In this document: piece by piece, positions 36,991-49,050 of the stretch
Position numbering within the stretch: the stretch's first letter is position 1
Layout of the letters: each line of letters begins with the position of its first letter
NCBI GenBank assembly: GCA_002914805.1
Contig: JXTB01000036.1
Span: 993,609-1,057,608, forward strand
Reading direction: 5' to 3'
Length of the DNA stretch: 64,000 bases
DNA from: Parasponia andersonii
Taxonomy: Eukaryota; Streptophyta; Magnoliopsida; Rosales; Cannabaceae
Translations under genes and position numbers: made by a program
The notes under the pieces: generated by a model
Databases searched by the model: none
What the model was told of the DNA's origin: nothing
What the model saw: only the letters and a program-made list of their open reading frames with translations

Positions 36991-37317
36991 GGACTCTATG
37001 ATCCGAACAAGGACACAACCAATTCTGGGCAGAAACAAGTCACAAAGAATAGAAGTCAGAGCAAATACACGCCTAGGGTATTCCAAACTTTGGGTAGTCT
37101 AATTCTTTAGTATTCTTCAATAGCTTTTGAGTATTGTAACCTTGAATATTCATCATTATAGTGAGAAAACAGTGGACGTAGGCTCATCTTTTTCGGGGCT
37201 GAACCACTATAAATCCCTCTTTCCTTATTTGCTTTGATTATTTACTTCAATTTACACAAGTCACATCTCTTGATTATTCATAAATTTATTGTTGATAAAA
37301 CCTCCATCAACACCCGC

Positions 37318-40300
37318 TGACATAGAAATTTCATCGAACAAATGGAAGGCATAAAACAAAAAAAAAAAAAAAACACAAAAAATGGCACAAACAACTTTGC
37401 ATTTGCTGGGTTTTTTTTAGTTCATATTATATATATACAAGTATATAAAAAATAGTGAATTGGGGATAATACCAATTAGAGAGAGTCGCAAAAATCTAAA
37501 AGAGTATAAGCCTTATACCCAAATTACTTCACTTCTCTGAGATGTTCTTCGATTTGGGTATTTGATTCCGATTCCTTTCTAGAAGGAGACTTGGGCCGAG
37601 ATGCGCGAAGAAGAAGATTGGGGCCAAGGTTGGTCTGTGGCGGGACTGGGGTGGAGAAAGGAGAAAGCTTCTGTGCGAGCTAGAGGCTGAGATTCGGGAA
37701 TGGATTTTAGGATTTTTACAAAACGAGCTAGAGGAGAAAAAGGTGAAGAAGATGACATAAAAAACGATATAACCCAACTGTTATAAAATTTCATTAAAAT
37801 ATTCAGAATACAAGTATTGGTTGCAAACCGGTTCCAATTTTTTTTTCCTTATTTTGTCATTCATTAGATCAGGTGAAAGTTACTTTATGGACAATCCAAC
37901 TATTATAAAAGCTTATGAGACACTAAATACCTCAAAATGAAATGAATTGAGACATTGAAGAAGCGCGCTATATATATATTTTGAAAACAGAGATGAACAA
38001 ATTTAAAACGTAAAAAGTGGTCTTTCTCTTTAAATATTGATTTTGAGAGAGTGATGTGGAATCTTTCCGTGCTTCCTTATTGTTCCATTGATATGCCAAA
38101 GTATATTCGGGTTAAATCACTATTGATAAAGCACGACAGTGAGAGACGGCGTTGCCGTCTTTGGCTTGAATTCTTTTTCTGTTTCAAAGGCATTTTTCAA
38201 TGGCATTTTCTTTGGCTACCTTTTTGGGTTCATACTTGATAGATAGGCATTAATAAGATTTTGCATAGTTCATTTCATAAGCATTATTTTTGTTTACGTA
38301 ATTGGTATTTGTATTTGTAACCTCTCAAAGAGTCGAATGTACGCATCATCAACTTTTTATTTTGAAATATATATATATATATATATAGGATCATTAAATT
38401 TTGGTCTACAAGTGATTAATTTGCTTACATATGGTGTAGCCTTGACTAATAGTTTAGTTTAGTTCTCTCTCTCTCACTCTCTCTGTCTCTACATATATAT
38501 CATTAAATCATCGCACACATCCTACTATCCTACTCAGGTTTCACTTATTACTAGTAATAAGATTGTATATATATATATATAATAATAATAATATATTCTC
38601 AAACAGCTGTATGAACATAAAGTTTTAGGCTGAAAAATATTAGTGTTATCGGTGCTTAGCACCTTAAGTTTGGTATCGGATTAATACCACTTATAGCAAA
38701 TAGAATAATAATAGAAGTACTTCACCTTTGCAATTTTTCTTTTTCGGCCACAGTGTGGAAGGCAAGCAAAAGGAAGGGTGGTTTATTTATTTATTTTTAA
38801 TTTGCAAAAGAAAGGTGTTCAAATTATCAAATTCAACTGGTAAACTATTCAATCAATCCTCGATTCCTTATCATTCATAATATCCGATCTTTTTTGGATA
38901 TAATCTATTGTGCATAAAATTAAAATAAAAAATAAAAAAAATCAAGATTGGATTAATTGAATCCCAATCGCATCGAATCTGTTTGAGTTTTCGCTTGAAA
39001 ATTGAACGTAATCAATTGATTTATGTGTCTTGTGACATAGAATGTCTTGGTGGGTAAAAGGTATACCGTATACATATCCACAGTTTTTCATTTGCATATA
39101 TTAAAAAACAAAGAAAAAACCTTAAAATACATAATGCAAGTATCTTTTTTCGGATCCCATTCATTATTACTTATGTAAGGACTACATCATTCGAATTATG
39201 AATTACATTTACCTAAAAAAAATTACGAATAAAATAATTTAGGATCTTTGGCTTCTTCCATAATATAAGAATATATATGATATTTCTAGAATCTAATTTA
39301 CGATAATTTTGTTTAAATGGTTTGCCATTTGTTCTATGTTTCTATTAGTTGTAAAATTAATTGCATTTCTAGTCCTCGTTCTTTTCTTTTTTTTTTTTCC
39401 AGAATTTGACACTTTGGTCCCTATGGTTTTCTAAACATTTATAGCCTATCCTTGTATAAACGAGTTATCTATTGGTAATGAATGCTAGTTGTACCTTCTT
39501 TTACACTCTCTCATCTTAGTCTCACGGTATAAAACGTAGATTTTATGATAATTTATTGTATTATTAAAGTATTAAATTAGATAGTAAAATTTATATATCA
39601 GATTGTAAAATTGTAGAGTGTAAAAAAAAATGAGGAAAAAAATATATTTAGCATTCTTCGTGTGTTGGCATGCATATGTAGATTAGTACATATAGACATG
39701 TGATGCAATATTTTATTTTTTTCACTCTCTTTACTATGATTTGATATATTATCAAAACGTGAAATTAAATAGTAGAATAGCAGTGAGAAATGTGCATTTA
39801 GCATTTATTTAGATATTTTTATATACAAGATTAGAGATTCAAATTTTGAATTGGATATTGAGTTTTGATGTGTTATTAAACATTTTAACTTATAGAATAT
39901 TGATTTTCAGTGAGTCTTTTGGATTGATGATATAAGCCAAGAAAAAGCCAAGAAAGGGTAGTGTAATTTCTCCTAAATAATAAAATGACTAACGAAAAGA
40001 ATTAAATTAAAAATTACTTACCTAAATTACATACGTCAACCAAATAATTAAATTAAAAATTAAAAATAAAATTACCCCCTAGCGAAAAGAGCAAGTCAAT
40101 AGGGTCTACGCTCGTGTATTTTTTGGCAATCAAATAATTAGTTTTGAACTTATTTAGTGATAAAAAGCTACTACAAAATAGAGATGAGGTGTCCTATTCG
40201 GTGTAAATTTTTCGTTAATATATAATTGTCGAGAAAATTTTCATTTGTTGTCTATTTAGGATTTTTAATATATAATCGAAAGTTTCAGCCGTTGTTACTG

Positions 40301-40600
40301 GGACTGGTTTTAGATAATGTTAAACGAGTGAATGAGTTCGTCCTTCGTACTTCAGTCTTCGTAGTAAACGATGATATCCTACGTGCAAATACATCTCAGT
40401 GGCAATGGATCCGACTGGATGACCAATGAAAAATAATTTGTCAATCCCCTACCACCGACCACTGGGCCTGAAACATGAGCTGGTCATACACTGCAGGTGC
40501 TCGCATAAACATTTAGTGAATGATTTTCATTTCTATAAATTTTAGGAAGAGAACACTCCAAGAAGCGAAAGGTCATGTGTGCAGACCTTGTTGATAGGTC
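37318..40600. other. Spacer, with a 5'-UTR-like patch at about 37500-37770
   Basis: The patch 37500-37770 is GC-richer than its surroundings and, on the minus strand, looks like a CT-rich plant leader, but no coding exon follows it. It could be a leftover first exon cut off by the solo LTR. The remainder is AT-rich with short CT and TA microsatellites (about 38465 and 38568) and no gene. Confidence 0.4.
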
Positions 40601-40950
40601 ATGTTTCGTTTAATGGAATAGAATAAAAATCGTGAGAATTATAATAAAATAAAATTAAAATGAAAATAGAAATGATATTTCATTATTTGGTTAAATTAGT
40701 GTAATGAAATAGAATGAAAAATTTTTACTTTTAAATATTCTAATAGATCAAAAAGGAAAAATTGAGTTTTAAATTAATTGACAAAAATTTGGAATCATTA
40801 TTCCTTAGGTTTTTGGAAGGAATAAGAATTCCACCAAGTATTAGAATATTTCAAAAGAATCTTGATTCTATGCTTTAAAGTCCAACCAAATAATAGAATG
40901 GATCTTAAAAAGGAATGACCATTATATTTTAACTAACCAAACATGCCAAT
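40600..40950. mobile_element. Possible small non-autonomous DNA element
   Basis: The edges catgtttcgtttaatggaat (about 40609) and ctaaccaaacatgcc (about 40932) are rough inverted counterparts (catgtttcg/gttag...). The AT-rich interior with repeated tggaat/attcc motifs resembles MITEs common in plant genomes. The family is not determined. Confidence 0.35.
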
Positions 40951-40984
40951 GTTAGGGTTCTATAGATGAAGTAGAAAGACCACT

Positions 40985-41262
40985 GAATAAGTGGCCTAGT
41001 GACAACGTTGTTATTCTGAGTGCTGGAGGTTGTGGGTTCGAACCCAAGTTCCTCCCTTTGGGAATCTTAAATGTGAAGGTGACTCCTACCAGCCTAGTGT
41101 TCCTACTCGTTAGTTCTTCAGATGAGGTTCAAATGACTCACTCCATTGCTCAATAACAGCAATCCATTCGTAAAGAATGAGGTTGGAGCTCTTGTGGTCA
41201 TGCCTAGAGAAGATAGCTACGCTGGTCGCCCCCTTTTTCCTTTTTTCTCATTAAAAAAAAAA
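40985..41262 (+). mobile_element. tRNA-derived SINE
   Basis: Pol III box A (tggcctagtgac, 40992-41003) and box B (ggttcgaaccc, 41035-41045) are spaced as in a tRNA. They are followed by about 200 bp of unrelated body, a pyrimidine stretch and a poly-A tail at 41253-41262. No perfect target-site duplication was found, so the insertion is not recent. Confidence 0.6.
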
Positions 41263-42662
41263 GCAGATAGTATTAGCAATATGGATTCCTTAACAATGAT
41301 ATTAGTAAAATTATGAGGGGTGACTTAAGTAGTTGGAGAGCTTGGTACATTTATAGGTTTGTTCTGCCCTATAGGCCAACAACTTCTTCGATGTATCATT
41401 TCCTTGGGGCCAGTACCATTTAGTGTTAAAAAATTGGGAGAAAATTAAATAGATGACTAATTTTTTAAATTAGTTTAAGTAGATGTCCATATTTTAAAAA
41501 TTATAGCTAAATGCACATTTTTTAAAAAACTTCAGTTGTAGAATATTTTGTATATCTATTTTTATCATTAAGTAAGTTAGACATTTAATTATAAACTTTT
41601 AAGTCTGGTCATATATTAAATTTTAGGCTAAAAAAATAATCATATAGTTAGCCCAAAAGTTAGTCTTATCTTGACCTATATAAGGAACTTTCGAACAGAT
41701 TTCGTGAACACACAATCATTGATTAGGCATGTTCTTAGCCTCTAATGATATGTTTTTGACATTCTTTGAGGGATTTTGCTCCATTCTAAGCTTTTAGAGA
41801 TCATAAACTCATAATCTTTTTTCAAGTTTTAAAACATTTTTTCTCCTTCATTAAAGCTTTAACGTCACAAAAATGGCCAACTCAACCCATGTACAACTTT
41901 TCGAAATAGTTACCAAGAACTCATATTATCATTTATAAGCCCAATCCATATTAATTTCAGTTAAAATAATATCTTTGTAATTAGGTATATAAACTCACAA
42001 ACCGAAAAACTTGGAGAAAACAAAAAGTTGTCGGCCCTAAAATTGTATGATTTGGCTCATATATCAAATACCCTAGTCTTTAGCTCATCAACATCGCACA
42101 ATATTAATGACACAATATCATAGGTCTTGAAGCATGCTCAAGGATAGTAGTTTAGAAATTACTCATTGGCTCGACACTGAATTTTCAGCTACCATCAACA
42201 TCAAGATCAACATAAAAAATAACTCAATGATGACAAGAGTTTATGAACTCTGAACTCTCCTTTTCTTGTCTTTAGCATTGTCGTACCACTGATCACTACG
42301 CACACCAATCTGTCTTATATCAACTAATTAATGTGGTAAGAGAACTCTTTTGGCCCAATAAATTGGCTGAGACATTACAAGTGAAGGAGCCCATAAGCTT
42401 TTTGTTGAGTTTCAATGTCTATCTTATTATAACCCCAGATACAATTAGTCATATGCATATATTTTGTTGTCCTAAATTATGACCTTAAGTTTCAATGATT
42501 ATGCTAGTATATATACGAGATACTCTAACATCAGTTACATTCCACAAGCATTGCAAATTGTTTGACTTTATTAACGCTCCTGAAATTTGTTTAAGTACTG
42601 TACACCAAATTTGTTTAGGCTAAAGAAAAAAAACCTATTCGATTGGGAATACCTACTTGATT
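41263..42662. other. AT-rich spacer
   Basis: No gene recognised between the SINE and the gypsy element. Confidence 0.5.
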
Positions 42663-42740
42663 GGGAACTATACATATAACAATTGTTGCGACTCAAAATT
42701 CGGGAACTATATATATAACAATTGTTGCGACTCAAAATTT
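42663..42740. repeat. 39-bp tandem duplication spanning the LTR end
   Basis: Units at 42663-42701 and 42702-42740 both read gggaactata then tataacaattgttgcgactc. The second half of each is the outer end of the gypsy 3' LTR (TGTTGCGACTCAAAAT), the first half is flank. Confidence 0.9.
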
Positions 42741-44899
42741 GGATCAGTGGTAGAAGAGGAATTTTACTAAGATAAAAAATTCTTTGATTTATTTTGAAAA
42801 AAAATCTTAAAGTTTCAATTTAATGAAACAGTCCATTTAAATAAAATATTTAGAATCTCATCTAATAAACCTCTCACATAGTTCGTATACACCATTAAAT
42901 ATAGATTGAATAATAAATGAAAAACATAATTCAAATTTATGTCCAATCATCATCATCATCTACAACAAGTATCAAATACTAAAATGGCATACATAAAGTT
43001 CGCAGACTTATCAAGATGACAAACTACAGTCAAAGATAGCTTCTTAATCCTCTTGATCACCAAGGTCGCACTGAACATTACTTGTGGAAAGAAGGTAGGG
43101 GGTGAGCATGAAATATCCATTAGGAAAGCAATTACCTTGTTGAAAATACTTTAGTGATGCAAAATTTCTACATGGTTAGCTAATCTATAACATACATATA
43201 TAATAGTCTAAAACCTACAATTCATATGTATATATAAAGGAGTATAGTCAAATAAATTCGTAAGTGCATAACATCAATTAACTCATACCCATGAGTTCAC
43301 ATCCTCTCATTAATGGTAACCCAAGATGGTGATACTAAGTGTACCAAATAGCCTACCTAACACCTAAGCCCATACCCGGAGGAGACACCGATGTATCGTC
43401 TGCTAAACCTAGAGGGGCAACCATATTGCTTATGCTTGCTAAATGGGGAGGTAATCAGAGAAAACAAATTCCGCACAGGTTTACGAATTCTATACCAATG
43501 GTGGGACACTCAACGCTACACTGTAAACCTATGATATTAACACGGAGCTTATTTATGATCCTATAACAAATATAATATGAAACCGAAGTATAAAAAAAGT
43601 TATGCTTTAGTTTTTCAATAAAATAGGCATATTAAGTTTTATAGAAAAACGGGTAGTATAACGACCCTATTTTTGATATACCTAAAAATAACCTACACTT
43701 AAAAAAGTTCCGGAACAATATAATATATATCATACAATCTAATCCCATCACATATATCCAAAATAGTTTTAAAATTACATTTTTCAACATATATACATAA
43801 AGTAAGGTTTATTCAAAAACAATATAAAATAGAAGTAATTAAATCTATGCCTAACTAGAATAATGATACCTTACTAGTGAAACCTCAAGGTGACGTTGGA
43901 CGATCGTTCGGAGGTTTTGGAACCAATTCCAAGCCCTCGATCACTCTCTTTAAAAAACTAACTTCTTAATGAAGCTTTAAATTAACAAACTAATCTCTTC
44001 ACTGAATTTTTAGTAGCCAAAATAGCTAGATTAGACATATAATTCATCCAATTCGAGTCCGAGTTAAAACTAGACCTGTGGCATGCAAAACGAGGCAAAT
44101 CTTCATCATCCAATTTTATTTTTCGTGTCTGACATCAAACATAGTCAATATATATATATATATATATCAAACTTTTCTATTTCACGAGTATATTCTAAAA
44201 ATGATATCAAAAACACATCCAATAGTCTGATCAAAAAGTCAAATCCGACCTCAAATTATTCAAAAATGGCAACTATTAAACCGGGTAATATGGAATCAAT
44301 AGATAGATACTTAAAGATTTCTCTCAATGATATGAACCTAACGAGCCTAAGAACATGACCTAAATTGGTCTAAAAAGACACTGAAAAATCAAACTTTCTG
44401 AAGCTTCAATCAGTGTCAAATGAGGAATGTAGATTTTTGGCAACTCCTACAGGTCGACGGTGAGCTCGGGATGGCAGAGGGAGGCTTTTCTAGCAGTTCT
44501 CGTAGCTGTATGATGGCAGGCACTGACATGGTGAGTCCTTGCTCCTTCGATGGTCCTTCAGCTGTGAGAGAGAGAGAGAGAGAGAAAGCCCAGAGAGATG
44601 TCGTGGGGAAGAGAGAGAAAGGGGAGCGAAAAGAGGAGGTCCACGTGACCTATTATGGGATTGTGCAATTTTTCAAAAATTTCATAATCTTTCTTTACTT
44701 TTCAAAATCCTTTCAATCTAGTCCTAAAAAATTTGCAATTTAGTCCTCATTTCTAAATAAATTTTGCAAATCAATCCCTCTATTATTAAATCCAGAAATT
44801 AGTAAAATTCCTAGTTTATCTCTAAAAGTCCAAGTTTTTACATTCTCATCTCCTTATAGGAATTTTTTCCCGAAATTCAATTACAAGTCAAGGTTTACA
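42723..44899 (-). repeat. 3' LTR of the gypsy element (about 2.2 kb)
   Basis: On the minus strand it starts TGTAAACCTTGACTTG at 44899, right after the chromodomain, and ends GAGTCGCAACA at 42723. It aligns with 49051-50997 over most of its length and contains a GA microsatellite at about 44568-44585. Confidence 0.8.
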
Positions 44900-44929
44900 T
44901 TATAATATAACTTCTAACTGAAAGTTAAA

Positions 44930-46110
44930 TAAGTGATGGTACTTCTCGTGCATCTCTGTCTCGAGTTCCTAAGTAGACTTGTCTTCTCTGTGATGTTCCC
45001 AAAGTATCTTGACAAGTGGAATCTCTTTATTATGAAGCACCTCTAACTCTCTTGCTAATAAGTAAATAGGCTACTCTTTATAAGACACATCTTCTTGGAT
45101 CAATACATACACGTACTGAATAATATGAGATGGGTCTGATGTATACTTCTTCAATATCGACACATAGAATACATTATGCACATGGCCCAATTATACAGGT
45201 AGATTCAAGCGATATGTCACTAGTCTGATTCTCTCAGTGATCTCAAAGAGACCAATATACCTTGGAGTAAGTTTACCCTTAACTCCAAATCTTGTAATAC
45301 CATGCTTTGGAGTCACTTTTAAGAATACAAAATCACCAGTATCAAACTCTACCTCATGCCTCTTAGGGTTTACATAACTCTTCTAGTGACTCTGGATCTT
45401 CTTGAGCCTCTCTTGAATGTCCTTAAGCTTCTCAGTAGTCTCTTTAATCAATTCAGGTCCAAGAATAACATGATTTTAAGATTCTGCCCAACACAAGGGC
45501 GATTTATATGGCCTACCATATAGCACTTCATATGGAGCTATACACATACTGGTTTAGTAATTGTTATTATAAGTAAATTCTACCAAAGGAAGATGGTCAT
45601 CTCAGTTTCCACCAAAATCCAGTATACAACAACGTAGAATATCCTCATGAATCTGAATAGTTCTTTTAGTCTAGCCATTTATCTCAAGATGATGAGCTGT
45701 ACTGATATCCAACTACATACCACACGTTTTTTGTAAGGCTCTCTAGAACTTAGAAGTAAATATTAGATTTCTGGCAGAAACTATGCTCGAAGGCACACCA
45801 TGCAAATGTATAATGTTCTCCACATATAATTTGCTGAGCTTAGTAAGTGTGTATTCAGTTCTGATTGGCAAAAAGTGAGCACTCTTCATCAACCGATCGA
45901 GTATCACCCAAACAGCGTGGTACTTCGTCAAGGTCTTAGGCAAACTGGTCATAAAGTCTATTGTGATCTTATCTCATTTTCACTTCAGAATGGGTAATAG
46001 TTATAGTAACCCACCTAGCCTTTGGTGCTCAGTCTTAACTTACTGAGAAGTCAAATATTTAGCAACAAAAGTAGCCACATCCTTCTTCATGTCTTTTAAC
46101 CAATACTATC
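44930..46110 (-). pseudogene. Gypsy integrase and chromodomain remnant
   Basis: The minus strand gives a gypsy integrase core (AVWVILDRLMKSAHFLP), LPLVEFTYNNNY, a GKLTPRYIG-type C-terminal segment and a chromodomain (EIPLVKILWEHH near 45000). The usual SDRD motif with an active-site aspartate reads SARN, so the enzyme would be dead even apart from its stops. Confidence 0.85.
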
Positions 46111-46369
46111 TCTTCAAGTCTTGGTATATCTTAGTACCATTAGGATATACTGCAAACCTTGATTTAAGAGCTTTAATTAGAATAGTTTCTCGAAGGTCAG
46201 GGCTATTAGCCATAACTAACTTCCCACTGAAAAGTAAGATACCTTCTCTGTTGGTACTCCAACCATCTAAATTCATTATTCTAAAATTGGTTCTAAATTA
46301 TCCTCAACTCCTGATCTTGTCACCGACTTTATTGGACATTTTGGAGATGTGATGGTGAAATCACGATAT

Positions 46370-48134
46370 TATTGAGTAACTAACTCCTTCATTCTCAAAG
46401 TATTACAAGTTATAGTCACCAATCGTAACTGAGTTCTTCTAATCCTCAAATACTAGTGTAGCTAGTATACCATGAGGTTTTCTACTCAATGCATCAGTTA
46501 TCATGTTAGCCTTGCCAGAGTGATAATATAGGTCGAAGTCATAATCCTCTATATTCTTAATGTATCTTCATTGTCTCAAGTTCAGATCCTTCTGAGAGAA
46601 GAGATACTTCAAACTCTTGTGATCTTAGAATATGTTGAACTTTATACCATACAAGTTACATCTCTAAATCTTCAATGCAAAGTTTACTATTACAAGTTCT
46701 AGGTCATGAGTAAGATAGTTCCTCTTACATAGCTTTAACTGACGAGAAATATTACAAGTAACTCCTTCATTCTCAAAGTATTATAAGTTGTAGTCACAAA
46801 TCGCAATTGAGTTCTTCCAATCCCTAAACACCAGTGTAGCTAGTACATCATGAGGTTTTCTACTTAATGTATCAGTTATCACGTTAGTCTTGCCAGAGTG
46901 ATACTATAGGTCGAAGTCATAATCCTCCATGTTGTTAACCTATCTTCACTGTCTCAAGTTTAGATCCTTCTGAGAGAAGAGATACTTCAAACTCTTGTGA
47001 TCTAAGAATATGTTGAACTTTTCACCATACAAGTTACATCTCTAAATCTTCAGTGCAAAGTTTATTGTTGCAAGCTCTAGGTTATAAGTGGGATAGTTCC
47101 ACTCACGTAATTTTAAGTGACGAGAAGCATAGGCTACAACTCGATTATTCTGCATCAAGACATATCTCGAACCCTGTTTTTGAAGCATCAGTATATATCA
47201 TATAAGGCTTGTTACTACACTTTAACCTCACAAAAGTTTCTTCATTTTCATGATCCCAAATGAACCTGACATCCTTTTTAGTCAATTAGATCAAAGGCCA
47301 AGCAATTTTGAGAAATCTTGCACAAAACGACAGTAGTAGCCTGCTAAACTAAGAAAACTTTGTACCTTTTCATATTTTTCAGTCTTTCTCATTTTTGAAC
47401 AACTTTTATATTAGTAGGATCTACTGAAATACCTCTGTGAGAAATTATATACCCCAAAAATTTTACTTCTGACATCCAAAAGTCACACTTCTATTTATTA
47501 GTATATAATTGATAATCTATCAAAGTCTTAAGTATTATTCCTAAGTGTTCGACATACTCTTCTCGAGTCTTAGAAAACACCATAATGTCGTCGATGGATA
47601 TAACCACAAAACGATCTAAATACAGCCTAAAAATTGGATTCATAAAATCTATAAAGGCTGCAGGAGTATTCGTCAAATCAAATAGCATCGCCAGAAATTG
47701 AAAGTAACCATAGCAAGTTTTGAATACTATCTTAGATATATCATCCTCTCTTGTCTTCACTTGATGATAATTAGATCTCAAATCAATCTTGAAAAGAATT
47801 TTGAACTACCGAGTTGATCAAACAACTCATTTATTCTTGGCAAAGGATACGTCTTTTTCACTGTCAGTTGATTTAACTTCTCGTAGTCCACACAAAGTCT
47901 TACTGAACCATCAACTTTCTTTGCAAATAAAACAAGAGCACTCCAAAGAGAAGTACTACTTCGAATGAAGCCTTTGGAAATCAAATCATCCAACTGTTCT
48001 CTCAATTCTTCCATTTTTGCAGGAAAAAGAAGATTTCTGTAAATGATTGGGATACTTCCTCTTCCTATGGCCCGACTGGCTACAAAAGAAACACCCTCCA
48101 TAAGGACTATCTCAGCTATCTTCTGAAGAACCAT
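46370..48134 (-). pseudogene. Gypsy reverse transcriptase / RNase H remnant
   Basis: The RT begins near 48134 and shows KMEELREQLDDLISKGFIR, KVDGSVRLCVDYEKLNQLT and YPLPRINELFDQLGSSKFFS, then after a frameshift KTCYGYFQFLAMLFDLTN and the catalytic SIDDI (F/V-IDD usual). RNase H with two DHKSLKYLF blocks follows because of the duplication at 46381-47136. Stops and frameshifts are frequent. Confidence 0.88.
46381..47136 (-). repeat. In-frame tandem duplication (378 bp) in gypsy RNase H
   Basis: Units 46381-46758 and 46759-47136 align without length change; for example gacgagaa occurs at 46741 and 47119, exactly 378 bp apart. 378 is 126 codons. Each unit carries a [19 protein letters not shown] block and the linker toward integrase. 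Identity is about 88-90% by eye. Confidence 0.9.
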
Positions 48135-48179
48135 TATTATTCGAGTTTCTATTGTTCAGAGTATCTTGGGTTGACCACT

Positions 48180-48935
48180 GTCCCTGATTCCTTCTGATGG
48201 TTTTCCTGACAATATCTCTACACTAGTCCCTCCTAGAATCCAGTCCCTCTTCGATGGCCTCTGCTCGCTGGGCAACCACTATATTCTCAGAAAGAGTATG
48301 GAAGATCTGTGTGCCAATTATGTTAAAAATATTCCGATTCAAACGACTCCTAAACTTGGCAACTCGGTATTTCTTGCTCGTATTCAATTGAAGGGCAACA
48401 TTTGCTAATTTTGTAAATTCTATCAGATACTAATTTACCGTTTTGTTGCCTTGAATCAATGTCCTAAATCAGTTCACAATTTCATCTTGTTGGCCCTCAT
48501 TAGCATATTGAGCCTTGAAAAGCCATTCAAAGTCCTCCCAGGTTAGACCTACTATATTTTACATCCATTCTACTGCCTCCCATAAGTGAATGACACTTTC
48601 TGTCAGACAGGTGATGGCAAAGGCCACCAAAAACTTAATCAGAGTACCAAGGGCTCAAAAGTGCTTCTCTGTCTCACGTAATCAAGTAATCGTTATGAGA
48701 AGCTCTGGTCTCTTATCATCTGCTCTAACTAGAGGCGCCTAAACTGACGAAGATAATCGAACTGATCTAGTGGACGTTCCTTCAAAATTAGAGGCTGATA
48801 GTCTAGATTGCTCATTTGGGCAAATGTCTACTATATCGCCTCAATCAGGGAAGTGAAATCTGAATGACAATGAGGAGGTTCGGTACCGGGCTGGTGCCTC
48901 AGAACTCTTCTTGGAGGCATTCTTAAAAGTATAAA
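48180..48935 (-). pseudogene. Gypsy gag remnant
   Basis: The minus strand gives a retrotransposon-gag-like segment: WLFKAQYANEGQQDEIVN, FRTLIQGNKTVN and YLIEFTKLANVALQLN, with internal stops. The CCHC zinc knuckle and protease expected between here and the RT at 48134 are not seen, so roughly 200-300 residues appear to be deleted. Confidence 0.75.
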
Positions 48936-49030
48936 ATAATATTCCAAGCAGTTAGTGAGATAATAATACATGCTTGTTATAAAAAAATTCAATCTAGTTC
49001 AATAGTGATATGTTTGAGTTATTAACCTCA

Positions 49031-49043
49031 AGCTCTAATACCA
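49031..49043 (-). other. Primer-binding site (initiator Met tRNA)
   Basis: TGGTATTAGAGCT on the minus strand, seven bases inside the 5' LTR end (GGTTGTGACA). It differs by one base from the tRNA-iMet complement TGGTATCAGAGC in its first 12 bases, as usual for plant gypsy elements. Confidence 0.85.
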
Positions 49044-49050
49044 TAATTTA

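Larger units (their letters stand above)
36542..37312 (+). mobile_element. Solo LTR (771 bp) with 5-bp target-site duplication
   Basis: Begins TGTTG and ends CAACA, a perfect 5-bp terminal inverted repeat, flanked on both sides by cccgc (36537-36541 and 37313-37317). It contains a TATA box (tatataaaag, 36981-36990), 25-bp U3-like repeats and an R/U5-like region with gtggacgtaggctcat and ggctgaaccactataaatcc, as in plant LTR retrotransposons, probably Copia-type. No PBS or internal region follows, so it arose by LTR-LTR recombination. Confidence 0.9.
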
